DNA of 64,000 nucleotides from Burkholderiales bacterium (GTDB lineage: Bacteria; Pseudomonadota; Gammaproteobacteria; Burkholderiales; Burkholderiaceae_C), in assembly GCA_016702555.1 (NCBI GenBank), contig JADJDV010000003.1:1-64000 (forward strand), read 5' to 3'. Numbering within the stretch: position 1 is the first letter of the stretch; each line of letters starts with the position of its first letter. The translations under genes were made by a program, and so were the position numbers. Positions 15,358 to 23,964 of the stretch are shown here, piece by piece. The notes beneath the pieces were generated by a model. That model had not been told where the DNA came from. It made no database searches and worked only from the letters and a program-made list of their open reading frames with translations.

Positions 15358-16107
15358 ATGAAAGCACTCGTCGCCGTCAAGCGCGTGGTCGATTTCAACG
15401 TCAAGGTCCGTGTCAAGAGCGACCAGACCGGCGTGGACATCGCCAACGTCAAGATGAGCATGAATCCCTTTGACGAAATCGCCGTCGAAGAGGCCGTGCG
15501 TCTGAAAGAAAAGGGCGTGGTCACCGAAATCATCGCCGTCTCCTGCGGCGAGGCCAAGTGCCAGGAAACCCTGCGCACCGCCATGGCCATCGGCGCCGAC
15601 CGCGGCATCCTGGTCGAGACCACCGAGGAACTGCAACCCCTGGCCGTCGCCAAGCTGCTGAAGGCGCTGGTCGACAAGGAGCAGCCGCAACTGGTGATCC
15701 TGGGCAAGCAGGCCATCGACGACGACGCCAACCAGACCGGCCAGATGCTGGCCGCGCTGGCCGACCTGCCGCAAGCCACCTTTGCCAGCAAGGTCGAAGT
15801 TGCCGACGGCAAGGCCAAGGTCACCCGCGAGGTCGACGGCGGCCTGGAAACCATCGCCATCGGCCTGCCGGCGGTCATCACCACCGACCTGCGCCTGAAC
15901 GAGCCGCGCTACGTCACGCTGCCCAACATCATGAAGGCCAAGAAAAAGCAGCTCGACGTCTTCAAGCCGGAAGACCTGGGTGTCGACGTCACGCCGCGCC
16001 TGAAGACCCTGAAGGTGATGGAGCCGCCCAAGCGCGGCGCCGGCATCAAGGTGCCCGATGTCGCCACGCTGGTCGACAAGCTCAAGAACGAAGCCAAAGT
16101 CATCTGA
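15358..16107 (+). CDS. etfB: electron transfer flavoprotein beta subunit
   Basis: The 249-residue protein begins MKALVAVKRVVDFNVKVRVK and contains MSMNPFDEIAVEEAVRLKEKG, GKQAIDDDANQTGQMLAALADLPQATFAS and TDLRLNEPRYVTLPNIMKAKKK, the hallmark EtfB AMP-binding and recognition-loop segments. With EtfA it carries electrons from acyl-CoA dehydrogenases to ETF-ubiquinone oxidoreductase. An ACAGGAGA site precedes the ATG. etfA follows after 14 bp, and an acyl-CoA dehydrogenase lies next. Confidence 0.97.
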   Translation: MKALVAVKRVVDFNVKVRVKSDQTGVDIANVKMSMNPFDEIAVEEAVRLKEKGVVTEIIAVSCGEAKCQETLRTAMAIGADRGILVETTEELQPLAVAKLLKALVDKEQPQLVILGKQAIDDDANQTGQMLAALADLPQATFASKVEVADGKAKVTREVDGGLETIAIGLPAVITTDLRLNEPRYVTLPNIMKAKKKQLDVFKPEDLGVDVTPRLKTLKVMEPPKRGAGIKVPDVATLVDKLKNEAKVI

Positions 16108-16121
16108 GGAAAGACAAGAAC

Positions 16122-17054
16122 ATGACCGCACTCGTCATCGCCGAACACGACCACGCCAGCATCAAGGGCGCCACCCTCAACACCGTCACCGCCGCCGCCG
16201 CCTGCGGCAGCGATGTCCACGTCCTCGTTGCCGGCCACAACGCCGGCGCCGCCGCCGAAGCCGCATCGAAGATTGCTGGCGTCGGCAAAGTCCTTCACGC
16301 CGACAGCGAAGCCTTCGCCCACGGCCTGGCCGAGAACATGGCCGCCCAAGTGCTGGCACTGGCCGGCGACTACAGCCACATCCTGTTCCCGGCGACGGCC
16401 AGCGGCAAGAACATCGCCCCGCGCGTGGCCGCCAAGCTCGATGTCGCGCAGATCAGCGACATCAGCAAGGTCGACAGCCCCGACACCTTCGAGCGCCCCA
16501 TCTACGCCGGCAACGCCATTGCCGTGGTGCAGAGCACCGATGACAAAAAGGTCATCACCGTGCGCACCACCGGCTTCGACGCCGCAGCCGCCAGCGGGGG
16601 CAGCGCCGCGGTGGAAACCGTGGCAGCCACCGCCGACAGCGGCAAGAGCAGCTTTGTCGGCCAGGAGATCGCCAAGAACGACCGCCCCGAGCTGACGGCA
16701 GCCAAGGTCATCGTCTCCGGCGGCCGGGCCCTGGGCAGCGCCGAGAAGTTCAATGAAGTCATGACTCCGCTGGCCGACAAGCTGGGCGCCGCCATCGGCG
16801 CCAGCCGTGCGGCCGTCGATGCGGGCTACGCCCCCAACGACCTGCAGGTGGGCCAGACCGGCAAGATCGTCGCGCCGCAGCTGTACATCGCCGCCGGCAT
16901 CTCGGGCGCCATCCAGCACCTGGCCGGCATGAAGGACAGCAAGGTCATCGTCGCCATCAACAAGGACGAAGAAGCGCCGATCTTCAGCGTGGCCGACTAC
17001 GGCTTGGTGGCCGATCTGTTCCAGGCGGTGCCTGAGCTGACCCAGGCCCTGTGA
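16122..17054 (+). CDS. etfA: electron transfer flavoprotein alpha subunit
   Basis: The 310-residue protein has the N-terminal domain (MTALVIAEHDHASIKGATLNTVTAA) and the C-terminal FAD-binding domain: VSGGRALGSAEKF, GASRAAVDAGYAPNDLQVGQTGKIVAPQLYIA, GISGAIQHLAGM and INKDEEAPIFSVADYGLVADLF. It binds FAD and accepts electrons from several dehydrogenases. It forms an operon with etfB, ended by a strong hairpin terminator about 50 bp downstream. Confidence 0.97.
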   Translation: MTALVIAEHDHASIKGATLNTVTAAAACGSDVHVLVAGHNAGAAAEAASKIAGVGKVLHADSEAFAHGLAENMAAQVLALAGDYSHILFPATASGKNIAPRVAAKLDVAQISDISKVDSPDTFERPIYAGNAIAVVQSTDDKKVITVRTTGFDAAAASGGSAAVETVAATADSGKSSFVGQEIAKNDRPELTAAKVIVSGGRALGSAEKFNEVMTPLADKLGAAIGASRAAVDAGYAPNDLQVGQTGKIVAPQLYIAAGISGAIQHLAGMKDSKVIVAINKDEEAPIFSVADYGLVADLFQAVPELTQAL

Positions 17055-17104
17055 TGTCTGCGCGCCCCGTGCCAACGCGCGGGGCGCCGTCGTCAGTTTT
17101 GCCA

Positions 17105-17130
17105 GGGCATCGCACGCGATGCCCTTTTGT
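17105..17130 (+). terminator. rho-independent terminator after etfBA
   Basis: GGGCATCGC (17105-17113) and GCGATGCCC (17116-17124) form a near-continuous 9-bp stem followed by TTTTGTTTG. It separates etfBA from the acyl-CoA dehydrogenase gene, which begins 37 bp further on. Confidence 0.8.
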
Positions 17131-17160
17131 TTGCTTCAAAGTGAAGAGCGGAGATCTGTC

Positions 17161-18948
17161 ATGAGCTACAAGGCCCCCGTCAAGGACATCCTGTTCAACA
17201 TCGAACATCTGGCGCGCATTGACGAGATCGCGCAAATGCCCGGCTTCGAGGACGCCGGCCTGGAAACCGCCCAGGCCGTGCTGGAGGAATGCGCGCGCTT
17301 CAATGAGGAAGTGGTGGCGCCGCTCAACTTCGAGGCCGACAAGGCGCCGTCCACGCATTCGGGCACCGAGGTGACGACCAGCCAGGGCTTCAAGCAGGCC
17401 TACAAGCAGTACGCCGAGGGTGGCTGGCAGGGTTTGCAGCATCCCGCCGATTTTGGTGGCCAGGGTTTGCCCAAGACGATTGGCGCCGCCTGCGGCGAAA
17501 TTCTCAACTCGGCCAACCTGAGCTTCGCGCTGTGCCCGCTGCTCACGGACGGCGCCATCGAGGCGCTGCTGACGGCCGGCGGCGACGAACTGAAAGCCAC
17601 CTATCTCGAAAAACTGATCTCCGGCGACTGGACCGGCACCATGAACCTGACCGAGCCGCAGGCCGGCAGCGACCTGGCCGCCGTGCGCACGCGCGCCGAG
17701 CCGCAGCCTGATGGCACCTATCGTGTCTTCGGCACCAAGATCTTCATCACCTACGGCGAGCACGACATGGCGGACAACATCGTCCACCTGGTGCTCGCGC
17801 GCGTGCAGGGCGCGCCCGAGGGCGTGAAGGGCATCAGCCTGTTCGTGGTGCCGAAGTTCATGGTCAACGCCGATGGCAGCCTGGGTGATCGCAACGACGT
17901 GTACTGCGTCAGCATCGAGCACAAGATGGGCATCAAGGCCAGCCCGACCGCGGTGCTGCAATACGGCGACCATGGTGGCGCGATCGGCTACCTGGTCGGC
18001 CAGGAGAACCGCGGCCTGGAGTACATGTTCATCATGATGAACTCTGCCCGCTTCGGCGTGGGCGTGCAGGGCCTGGCGGCCTCCGAGCGCGCCTACCAGA
18101 AGGCGGTGCAGTACGCCCGCGACCGCGTGCAAAGCCGCCCGGTCGATGGCAGCGTCAAAGGCCCGGCCACCATCATTCACCACCCCGATGTGCGCCGTAT
18201 GCTGATGACCATGCGCGCGCTCACCGAGGGCTGCCGTGCCATGGCCAGCACGGCGGCGGCCGCTTACGACGCCGCGCACCACCACCCCGACGCCGAGGTG
18301 CGCCAGCAGAACCAGACCTTCTACGAATTCATGGTGCCGCTGGTCAAGGGCTACAGCACCGAGATGAGCCTGGAGGCCACCGACCTCGGCGTGCAGGTGC
18401 ACGGCGGCATGGGTTTCATCGAGGAAACCGGCGCCGCGCAGTACTACCGCGACGCCAAGATCCTGACCATCTACGAAGGCACCAGCGCCATCCAGGCCAA
18501 CGACCTGGTCGGCCGCAAGACGGCGCGCGATGGCGGCCAGACGGCGAAAGCCATCGCCGCACAGATCGAGGCCACCGAGAAGGAACTGGCCGCCGGCAGC
18601 GCGGCCGCCCAGGTGGTGGCGCGGCGGCTGGCCGCCGGGCGCCAGGCCTTCCTGGACGTGGTGGACTTCATCGTCGCCAGCGCCAAGAGCGACCCGAACG
18701 CCGCCTACGCCGGCAGCGTGCCCTACATGCTGCTGGCCGGCAACCTGGTGGCCGGCTGGCAACTCGGCCGCGCGTTGCTGGTGGCCGAGCAGCAGCTGGC
18801 CGCCGGTAATGACGCCACCTTCATGCAGGCCAAGATCGTGACCGCGCGCTTCTACGCCGACCACATCCTGACGCGCGTTCCGGCTGCGCGCGACGCCATC
18901 GTCGAGGGCGCGGACAGCGTCACGGCGCTGGCGCTGGAGGCGTTCTGA
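17161..18948 (+). CDS. acyl-CoA dehydrogenase with extended C-terminal domain
   Basis: The 595-residue flavoenzyme has the N-terminal helical domain, the middle domain TMNLTEPQAGSDLAAVRTRA and FGTKIFITYGEHDM, and the C-terminal domain GVQVHGGMGFIEETGAAQYYRD with the catalytic Glu in ILTIYEGTSAIQANDLVGRK. An extra C-terminal region of about 120 residues marks the larger DmdC/FadE-like subgroup. It oxidises an acyl-CoA to the 2-enoyl-CoA and passes electrons to ETF, encoded just upstream. The ATG at 17161 is preferred over 17119 because family similarity starts at MSYKAPVKDILF. Chain-length preference is not evident. Confidence 0.93.
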   Translation: MSYKAPVKDILFNIEHLARIDEIAQMPGFEDAGLETAQAVLEECARFNEEVVAPLNFEADKAPSTHSGTEVTTSQGFKQAYKQYAEGGWQGLQHPADFGGQGLPKTIGAACGEILNSANLSFALCPLLTDGAIEALLTAGGDELKATYLEKLISGDWTGTMNLTEPQAGSDLAAVRTRAEPQPDGTYRVFGTKIFITYGEHDMADNIVHLVLARVQGAPEGVKGISLFVVPKFMVNADGSLGDRNDVYCVSIEHKMGIKASPTAVLQYGDHGGAIGYLVGQENRGLEYMFIMMNSARFGVGVQGLAASERAYQKAVQYARDRVQSRPVDGSVKGPATIIHHPDVRRMLMTMRALTEGCRAMASTAAAAYDAAHHHPDAEVRQQNQTFYEFMVPLVKGYSTEMSLEATDLGVQVHGGMGFIEETGAAQYYRDAKILTIYEGTSAIQANDLVGRKTARDGGQTAKAIAAQIEATEKELAAGSAAAQVVARRLAAGRQAFLDVVDFIVASAKSDPNAAYAGSVPYMLLAGNLVAGWQLGRALLVAEQQLAAGNDATFMQAKIVTARFYADHILTRVPAARDAIVEGADSVTALALEAF

Positions 18949-18971
18949 GGCAAATCGTCCCTCTGATTCGT

Positions 18972-19046
18972 AGGCTGGGTTAGCCGAAGGCGTCACCCAG
19001 CAAGGGCGCTCGCAAAACGCTGGGTGACGCTTCGCTAACCCAGCCT
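18972..19046. repeat. long intergenic hairpin repeat element
   Basis: AGGCTGGGTTAGC..GAAG.CGTCACCCAGC (from 18972) is mirrored by GCTGGGTGACGCTTCGCTAACCCAGCCT (to 19046), an inverted repeat of about 30 bp per arm with a small bulge and a 16-17-nt loop. The sequence belongs to the type TAGGxTGGGTTAGC...ACCCA found dispersed in many proteobacterial intergenic regions. It lies between the acyl-CoA dehydrogenase and the nitronate monooxygenase and could act as an mRNA-stabilising or terminating structure. Confidence 0.75.
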
Positions 19047-19123
19047 GCGCGCTGACGCCTGGGCGACAAGCACCAGCGCCCATTCCTGATTACATATCCG
19101 CCACCATTTTTTGAAGGATCGCC

Positions 19124-20083
19124 ATGTCCCGCCTGCCTGTGCCTCTCGATCGCCTGCCGTTTCCCGTCATCGGCGCGCCGCTGTTCATCATTAGCAATCC
19201 CAAGCTGGTGATTGCGCAATGCACCTCGGGCGTGGTCGGCGCGATGCCGGCGCTCAACGCGCGCCCGGCGGCCCAGCTGGACGAGTGGCTGGCCGAGATC
19301 ACGGAAGGGCTGGCGGCCTGGGACAAGGCCAACCCCGACCATCCGGCGGCGCCGTTTGCCATCAACCAGATCGTGCACAAGAGCAACGACCGGCTTGAGC
19401 ACGACATGCAGATGTGCGCCAAGTACAAGGTGCCGATCGTCATCACCAGCCTCGGCGCACGCGAGGACGTGAACCAGGCCGTGCACGGCTGGGGCGGCGT
19501 GGTGCTGCACGACATCATCAACAACCGCTTCGCGCGCAAGGCCATCGAGAAGGGGGCCGACGGCCTGATCGCGGTGGCCGCGGGCGCCGGCGGACACGCG
19601 GGGGTGAAGAGCCCGTTCGCGCTGGTGCAGGAAATCCGCGAGTGGTTCGATGGTCCGGTCGCGCTGTCTGGCGCCATCGCCAACGGCGGTGCGGTGCTGG
19701 CGGCGCAGGCCTGCGGCGCCGACTTCGCCTACATCGGTTCGGCCTTCATTGCCACCGAAGAGGCGCGCGCGCAGGACGCCTACAAGCAGGCCATCGTCGA
19801 TGGCAGCTCGGACGACATCGTCTACAGCAACCTGTTCACCGGCGTGCACGGCAACTACCTGGCGCCGTCGATCCGCGCCGCCGGGCTCGACCCGGACAAC
19901 CTACCCGAGAGCGACCCCAGCAAGATGGATTTCGGCGGCGGCGAAGGCTCGAAGAAGGCCTGGAAGGATATCTGGGGCAGCGGCCAGGGCATCGGCGCCG
20001 TCAAGGCGGTGGTGCCGGCGGCCGAACTGGTGGCGCGCCTGAAGCGCGAGTACCAGCAGGCGCGGGAGCGGCTGGCGCTGTAG
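19124..20083 (+). CDS. nitronate monooxygenase (2-nitropropane dioxygenase family)
   Basis: The 319-residue FMN enzyme of the TIM-barrel NMO family shows VIGAPLFIISNPKLVIAQC, GLIAVAAGAGGHAG (phosphate-binding loop and the catalytic-type His), SGAIANGGAVLAAQACGADFAYIGSAF and GVHGNYLAPSIRAAG. Such enzymes oxidise propionate-3-nitronate or alkyl nitronates; some members instead act as enoyl reductases, so the substrate is a family inference. It is followed by a bidirectional terminator. Confidence 0.9.
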   Translation: MSRLPVPLDRLPFPVIGAPLFIISNPKLVIAQCTSGVVGAMPALNARPAAQLDEWLAEITEGLAAWDKANPDHPAAPFAINQIVHKSNDRLEHDMQMCAKYKVPIVITSLGAREDVNQAVHGWGGVVLHDIINNRFARKAIEKGADGLIAVAAGAGGHAGVKSPFALVQEIREWFDGPVALSGAIANGGAVLAAQACGADFAYIGSAFIATEEARAQDAYKQAIVDGSSDDIVYSNLFTGVHGNYLAPSIRAAGLDPDNLPESDPSKMDFGGGEGSKKAWKDIWGSGQGIGAVKAVVPAAELVARLKREYQQARERLAL

Positions 20084-20105
20084 TTTGCCTGGCCTCGCGG
20101 GCAGA

Positions 20106-20134
20106 GAAAAAGCCGCTCGATGAGCGGCTTTTTC
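20106..20134. terminator. bidirectional rho-independent terminator
   Basis: AGCCGCTC (20111-20118), GAT, GAGCGGCT (20122-20129) flanked by AAAAA on the left and TTTTT on the right. It serves the convergent nitronate monooxygenase (+) and ppiC (-) genes. Confidence 0.88.
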
Positions 20135-20181
20135 GTTGGTGCGGCGGCGACTGGGCGCTACCGCGGAGTTTTCGAGAGGAC

Positions 20182-21000
20182 TTACTCGACCTTGGCCTTG
20201 GTGCGCAGATCCTGCTGGAACTTGACCAGCTTCTGCTGCTGCATCTGCTGCACGATCTGCGGCTTGACGTCCTCGAACTTCGGAAACTCGGGCGCCTTGG
20301 CCTCGCGCACGTCGTCGACGCGGATGACGTGGTAGCCGAACTGCGACTTGACCGGCGCCTCGCTCATCTGGCCCTTGGCCAGCTTGCCGAGTGCATCGGC
20401 GAATTCGCGCACGTAGCCGGACGGGCTGGCCCAGCCCAGATCACCGCCCTGGGCGCCGGAGCCGGGGTCCTTCGACTGCTTGCCGGCGATTTCCTCGAAG
20501 CTGGCGCCGCCCTTGATCTGGGCGATGATGGTCTTGGCCTCGTCCTCGGATTCGACCAGGATGTGGCGCGACTTGTATTCCTTGGCGCCGGCCGCCGGGC
20601 TTTGCGCGCCGACGAGGCGCTCGTACTCGGCCTTGGCCTCCGCATCGCTGATCTTGTTCTTCGCCTGGAAATCGGCGAACAGCTCGTTGATCAGCACGCT
20701 CTGGCGCGCCAGTTCCATCTTGGCGCGAAACCCGGGCGTGCCCTGCAGGCCGCGGCGCTGCGCCTCCTGCATGAAAATCTCGCGCGCGATGATTTCCTCG
20801 CGCAGCTGGGTGGCGACTTCCGGCGGCACCGGCTGGCCGGTGCGCTCGGCCTGGGCCTTGACCTGCGCTTCGAGCGCCTCCAGGCGCGCCTTGGGCACCG
20901 GCTTGCCGTTGACGATGGCGACGTTTTGCGCCACGGCCGGCAGCGCCAGTGCGCCAGCCAGCAGGGCGGCCGCGGAGGCGGCCAGAAGCTGTTTTTTCAT
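20182..21000 (-). CDS. periplasmic parvulin-type peptidyl-prolyl isomerase
   Basis: The 272-residue protein has a signal peptide (MKKQLLAASAAALLAGALALPAVAQ), an N-terminal SurA/PrsA-like helical region with VNGKPVP, and a rotamase domain at about residues 140-235: SRHILVESEDEAKTIIAQIKGG, FEEIAGKQSKDPGSGAQGGDLGWA and KSQFGYHVIRVDDVRE. It assists folding of outer-membrane and secreted proteins. It is the last gene of the selO-msrB-yciB-bolA-ppiC run; the yciB-bolA-ppiC order is common in betaproteobacteria. Confidence 0.94.
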   Translation of the reverse strand: MKKQLLAASAAALLAGALALPAVAQNVAIVNGKPVPKARLEALEAQVKAQAERTGQPVPPEVATQLREEIIAREIFMQEAQRRGLQGTPGFRAKMELARQSVLINELFADFQAKNKISDAEAKAEYERLVGAQSPAAGAKEYKSRHILVESEDEAKTIIAQIKGGASFEEIAGKQSKDPGSGAQGGDLGWASPSGYVREFADALGKLAKGQMSEAPVKSQFGYHVIRVDDVREAKAPEFPKFEDVKPQIVQQMQQQKLVKFQQDLRTKAKVE

Positions 21001-21078
21001 GGTGTGGTCAGAAAAAAACCCCGGCGGGGTAGAACGAAAAGTGCGGGAGTCGGGTGGGCCGCGAACGGCGCTCTTGAA

Positions 21079-21345
21079 TCAGCGGGTCTCGATGGCCAGC
21101 GCGTGTACGCCTTGCTCGTCGATGAAATGTCGCAGCGCATCATACACAAGCCGGTGCTGCGCCACGCGGCCCTGGCCATCGAACAGCGGTGAGGCCACGC
21201 GCACGCGAAAATGGGTGCCGAAGCCGGTGCCGTTGGCGCCGGCGTGGCCTTCGTGCTGCCAGCTTTCGTCCAGCACTTCGAGCTCGGTCGGTTGCAGCGT
21301 CGCGCGCAGGTGATCGGCCATCTGGTCGGCCAGCGATGCACTCAT
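21079..21345 (-). CDS. BolA family protein
   Basis: The 88-residue protein has the BolA core: LRATLQPTELEVLDESWQHEGHAG, then GTHFRVRVASPLFDGQGRVAQHRLVYDALRHF. His residues in the HEGH region and the invariant RL.RHR-like VAQHRLVYDAL can co-ligate a [2Fe-2S] cluster with a monothiol glutaredoxin. The start at 21345 overlaps the yciB stop by 4 bp, with GGAG upstream. Confidence 0.92.
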   Translation of the reverse strand: MSASLADQMADHLRATLQPTELEVLDESWQHEGHAGANGTGFGTHFRVRVASPLFDGQGRVAQHRLVYDALRHFIDEQGVHALAIETR

Positions 21346-21905
21346 GTGGATTCTCCGGGAGTGGGGTCGACCTCGGGCTCGTCGTCGCGCAGGTGGCGCG
21401 CCACGTAAATGCCCTGGCCGAGGATGAAGGCGAGCGGGAACACGTAGCCCCACAGCTTGAAGTTGGCCCAGGCGTCGGTCGAGAAGTAGGCCGCGATGTA
21501 GCCGTTCAGCGCCGCCATGAACAGGCAATAGCCGACCCAGGCGACCGTGAGGCGGTTCCAGACCGGATCGGACAGGCTGAGCTGGCTGCCCAGCAGGATC
21601 TTCAGGAAGTTCTTGCGAAACGCCCACAGCGCCACGCCCAGCGCCAGCGCCATGGCGGCGTAGAGCACGGTGGGCTTCCACTTGATGAAGCGCTCGTCCT
21701 GCAGCAACAGCGTCAGCGTGCCGAACACCAGGATCAGCGCCAGCGTGGCCTTGTGCATGGTGGTGAGCTTCTTGTCGATGGCGTAGAGGATCGCCATCTG
21801 CACCACCGTCGCGCCCATCAGCACCGCCGTGCCGGCGTAGATGCCGTGCATCTTGTAGGCGACGAAAAACAGCAGGATCGGCAGGAAATCGAGCAATATC
21901 TTCAT
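21342..21905 (-). CDS. yciB: septation protein A / inner membrane protein YciB
   Basis: The 187-residue protein has five hydrophobic segments and the YciB/IspZ hallmarks: MKILLDFLPILLFFVAYK, GIYAGTAVLMGATVVQM, FIKWKPTVLYAAMALAL, WNRLTVAWVGYCLFMAALNGYIA and WANFKLWGYVFPLAFILGQGIYVARHL. It is an inner membrane protein linked to septum formation and envelope integrity. It overlaps bolA by 4 bp. Confidence 0.96.
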   Translation of the reverse strand: MKILLDFLPILLFFVAYKMHGIYAGTAVLMGATVVQMAILYAIDKKLTTMHKATLALILVFGTLTLLLQDERFIKWKPTVLYAAMALALGVALWAFRKNFLKILLGSQLSLSDPVWNRLTVAWVGYCLFMAALNGYIAAYFSTDAWANFKLWGYVFPLAFILGQGIYVARHLRDDEPEVDPTPGEST

Positions 21906-21915
21906 GGGCGCGGCA

Positions 21916-22323
21916 TTATCGTGGCGTGAAATCGAGCGAGGCCGAGTTCATGCAGTAGCGCAGACCGGTCGGCGCCGGGCCGTCGGGAAACACGTGGCCC
22001 AGGTGGGCGCCGCAATTGGCGCACACGGTCTCGACGCGCACCATGCCGTGGCTGGTGTCGCGCCGCTCTTCGATGGTGCCGGGGATGGCCAGCGAGAAGC
22101 TGGGCCAGCCGCAGCCGGCGTCGAACTTGGTGCCGGATTCGAACAGCTTGGCGCCGCAGCAGATGCAGTGGTAGCTGCCGTCGGCCCAGTGCTGTTCGTA
22201 CTTGCCGGTGAAGGGGCGCTCGGTGGCGGCCTGGCGCGTGACCTGGAAGGCGGCGGCCTCGGCGCCTTTTTCGGCCAGCAGGGCGCGCCATTCGGCCTCG
22301 GTTTTCTGGATGGGGTGGTTCAT
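21916..22323 (-). CDS. msrB: peptide-methionine (R)-S-oxide reductase
   Basis: The 135-residue enzyme carries the four zinc cysteines (CICCGAKLF and CANCGAHLGHVF), FDAGCGWPSF and the catalytic Cys in GLRYCMNSASL. It reduces the R epimer of methionine sulfoxide. Its ATG overlaps the selO stop (ATGA), so the pair is translationally coupled; a TTG nine bases upstream is a less likely start. Confidence 0.96.
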   Translation of the reverse strand: MNHPIQKTEAEWRALLAEKGAEAAAFQVTRQAATERPFTGKYEQHWADGSYHCICCGAKLFESGTKFDAGCGWPSFSLAIPGTIEERRDTSHGMVRVETVCANCGAHLGHVFPDGPAPTGLRYCMNSASLDFTPR

Positions 22324-23804
22324 GAGGAGCAACTGATCTGGATGTGGGAGGCCCAGTCGGGCGGAAAGCCGGCCCAGTCGGCGTGCGCCGGGTGCTCGTC
22401 GAAGGGGCGCTCCAGCACGGCGAGCAGATCTTGGATCATCTGGAAGTCCTTGAGTTTCGCACGCGCGATGGCCTGCTCGGCCAGGTGGTTGCGCAACACG
22501 ATCGAGGGGCTGCTGCGCAGCGCCAGGCCGGCGTCGAACAGCGGTGCGGATGGCTCGATGAGCGTCCGGTAGCGCGCCAGCAGCGCGTCGATGGCCGCCT
22601 GGTCGAGGAACAGCTCGCGCACGCGTTCGGCCGGCGCGCCGGCGGCGTGCTGGGCCAGGCGGCGCCAGCAGATGCTGAAGTCGGTGCGCTCGCGCGCCAT
22701 CAGGCGCAGCAAGTCATCGACCCAGGCGTTGCTGCCCTCGGACGCCTCGCGCAGCCCGAGCTTGGCCGCCATGCGCCGGTTCAGCTCCGCCGTGAAGACG
22801 TCGTTGAAGGGCTCCAGCGCCGCCATGGCCAGATCCGGCTCGCCGATCAGCGGCAGCAGGGCCTGGCCCAGCGCCAGCAGATTCCAGTGCGCCACCGGCG
22901 GCTGGCGCCGGTAGGCGTAGCGGCCCAGGTGGTCGGAGTGGTTGCAGATGTGGTCGGGATCGAAGCCGTCCATGAACTGGTAGGGCCCGTAGTCGATCGT
23001 CAGCCCCAGGATGCTGAGGTTGTCGGTGTTCATCACGCCGTGCATGAAGCCGACCGCCTGCCACTGCGCGATCAGCGCGGCGGTGCGACGCGTGACGGCG
23101 TCCAGCAGCGCGGCGTAGGCGTGCGGCGCCGCGCGGCATTCGGGGTAGAAGTTGTCGATGACGAAGTCCGCCAGTTGTTTCAGCTGCTCGTGCTGGCCGC
23201 GGTGGCTGAAATGCTCGAAGTGCCCGAAGCGCACGAAGCTGGGCGCCACCCGGGTGACGACGGCGGCGGTTTCGACCTGCTCGCGCCGCACCGGCTGGTC
23301 GGAGCCGGTGATGCACAGCGCCCGGGTGCTCGGAACACCGAGCGCGTGCAGGGCTTCGCTGACCAGGAATTCGCGGATCGACGAGCGCAGCACGGCGCGG
23401 CCGTCGCCCATGCGCGAGTAGGGCGTCAGGCCGCTGCCCTTAAGCTGCAGCTCCAGCCAGCGGCCATCGGCGGCCTCGACTTCACCCGGCAGAACGGCGC
23501 GCCCGTCGCCCAGCTGGCCGGCCCAGACGCCGAACTGGTGGCCGCTGTACACGCTGGCGAGCGGCTGGCTGCCCGGCGGCACGCGGTTGCCGGCGAAGGT
23601 GTCCAGCGCGTCCTGCGCGCGCCACCATTCGTCCTCCAGGCCCAGCTCGCGCGCCATCGTCTGGCTGCGCGCGACCCAGTAGGGCTCGTGCACGGGCACC
23701 GGCGCCAGGCGCGTGTGGAAGGCCGGTCCCAGGTCGGCGAAGCGGTGGCGCCAGCTGAAACCCAGGTCGGCCCGGGTGTGCGCCAGCGTGTCGGTGTCGT
23801 GCAT
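22320..23804 (-). CDS. selO: SelO protein adenylyltransferase (YdiU family)
   Basis: The 494-residue pseudokinase-fold enzyme has SVYSGHQFGVWAGQLGDGRA, LQLKGSGLTPYSRMGDGRAVLRSSIREFL, GFMHGVMNTDNLSILGLTIDYGPYQFMD (metal and catalytic region) and the C-terminal SCSS. SelO AMPylates proteins involved in redox homeostasis. In eukaryotic SelO the C-terminal redox motif contains selenocysteine; here a Cys stands in the last residues. It heads the operon and is coupled to msrB, consistent with a shared role in oxidative stress. Confidence 0.95.
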   Translation of the reverse strand: MHDTDTLAHTRADLGFSWRHRFADLGPAFHTRLAPVPVHEPYWVARSQTMARELGLEDEWWRAQDALDTFAGNRVPPGSQPLASVYSGHQFGVWAGQLGDGRAVLPGEVEAADGRWLELQLKGSGLTPYSRMGDGRAVLRSSIREFLVSEALHALGVPSTRALCITGSDQPVRREQVETAAVVTRVAPSFVRFGHFEHFSHRGQHEQLKQLADFVIDNFYPECRAAPHAYAALLDAVTRRTAALIAQWQAVGFMHGVMNTDNLSILGLTIDYGPYQFMDGFDPDHICNHSDHLGRYAYRRQPPVAHWNLLALGQALLPLIGEPDLAMAALEPFNDVFTAELNRRMAAKLGLREASEGSNAWVDDLLRLMARERTDFSICWRRLAQHAAGAPAERVRELFLDQAAIDALLARYRTLIEPSAPLFDAGLALRSSPSIVLRNHLAEQAIARAKLKDFQMIQDLLAVLERPFDEHPAHADWAGFPPDWASHIQISCSS

Positions 23805-23964
23805 GGCGCCATTGTCGCCGCCATGCCGTGCGCGCGCTGGTGGCGGGCGCTGGAGCGCGCGGGCGGCAAGGTCGTCAGGGGTGGCGTTCAGTTTGGGCGC
23901 GCCGAGCTGACTGGCGATGAATTAGTATTTCGCCCGCACACCAACCATACCGAGGAGAACACCC

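Noticed and set aside
16984..19083. Minus-strand open frame of 699 codons
   Set aside because: Shadow of the acyl-CoA dehydrogenase at 17161-18948; no recognisable domains.
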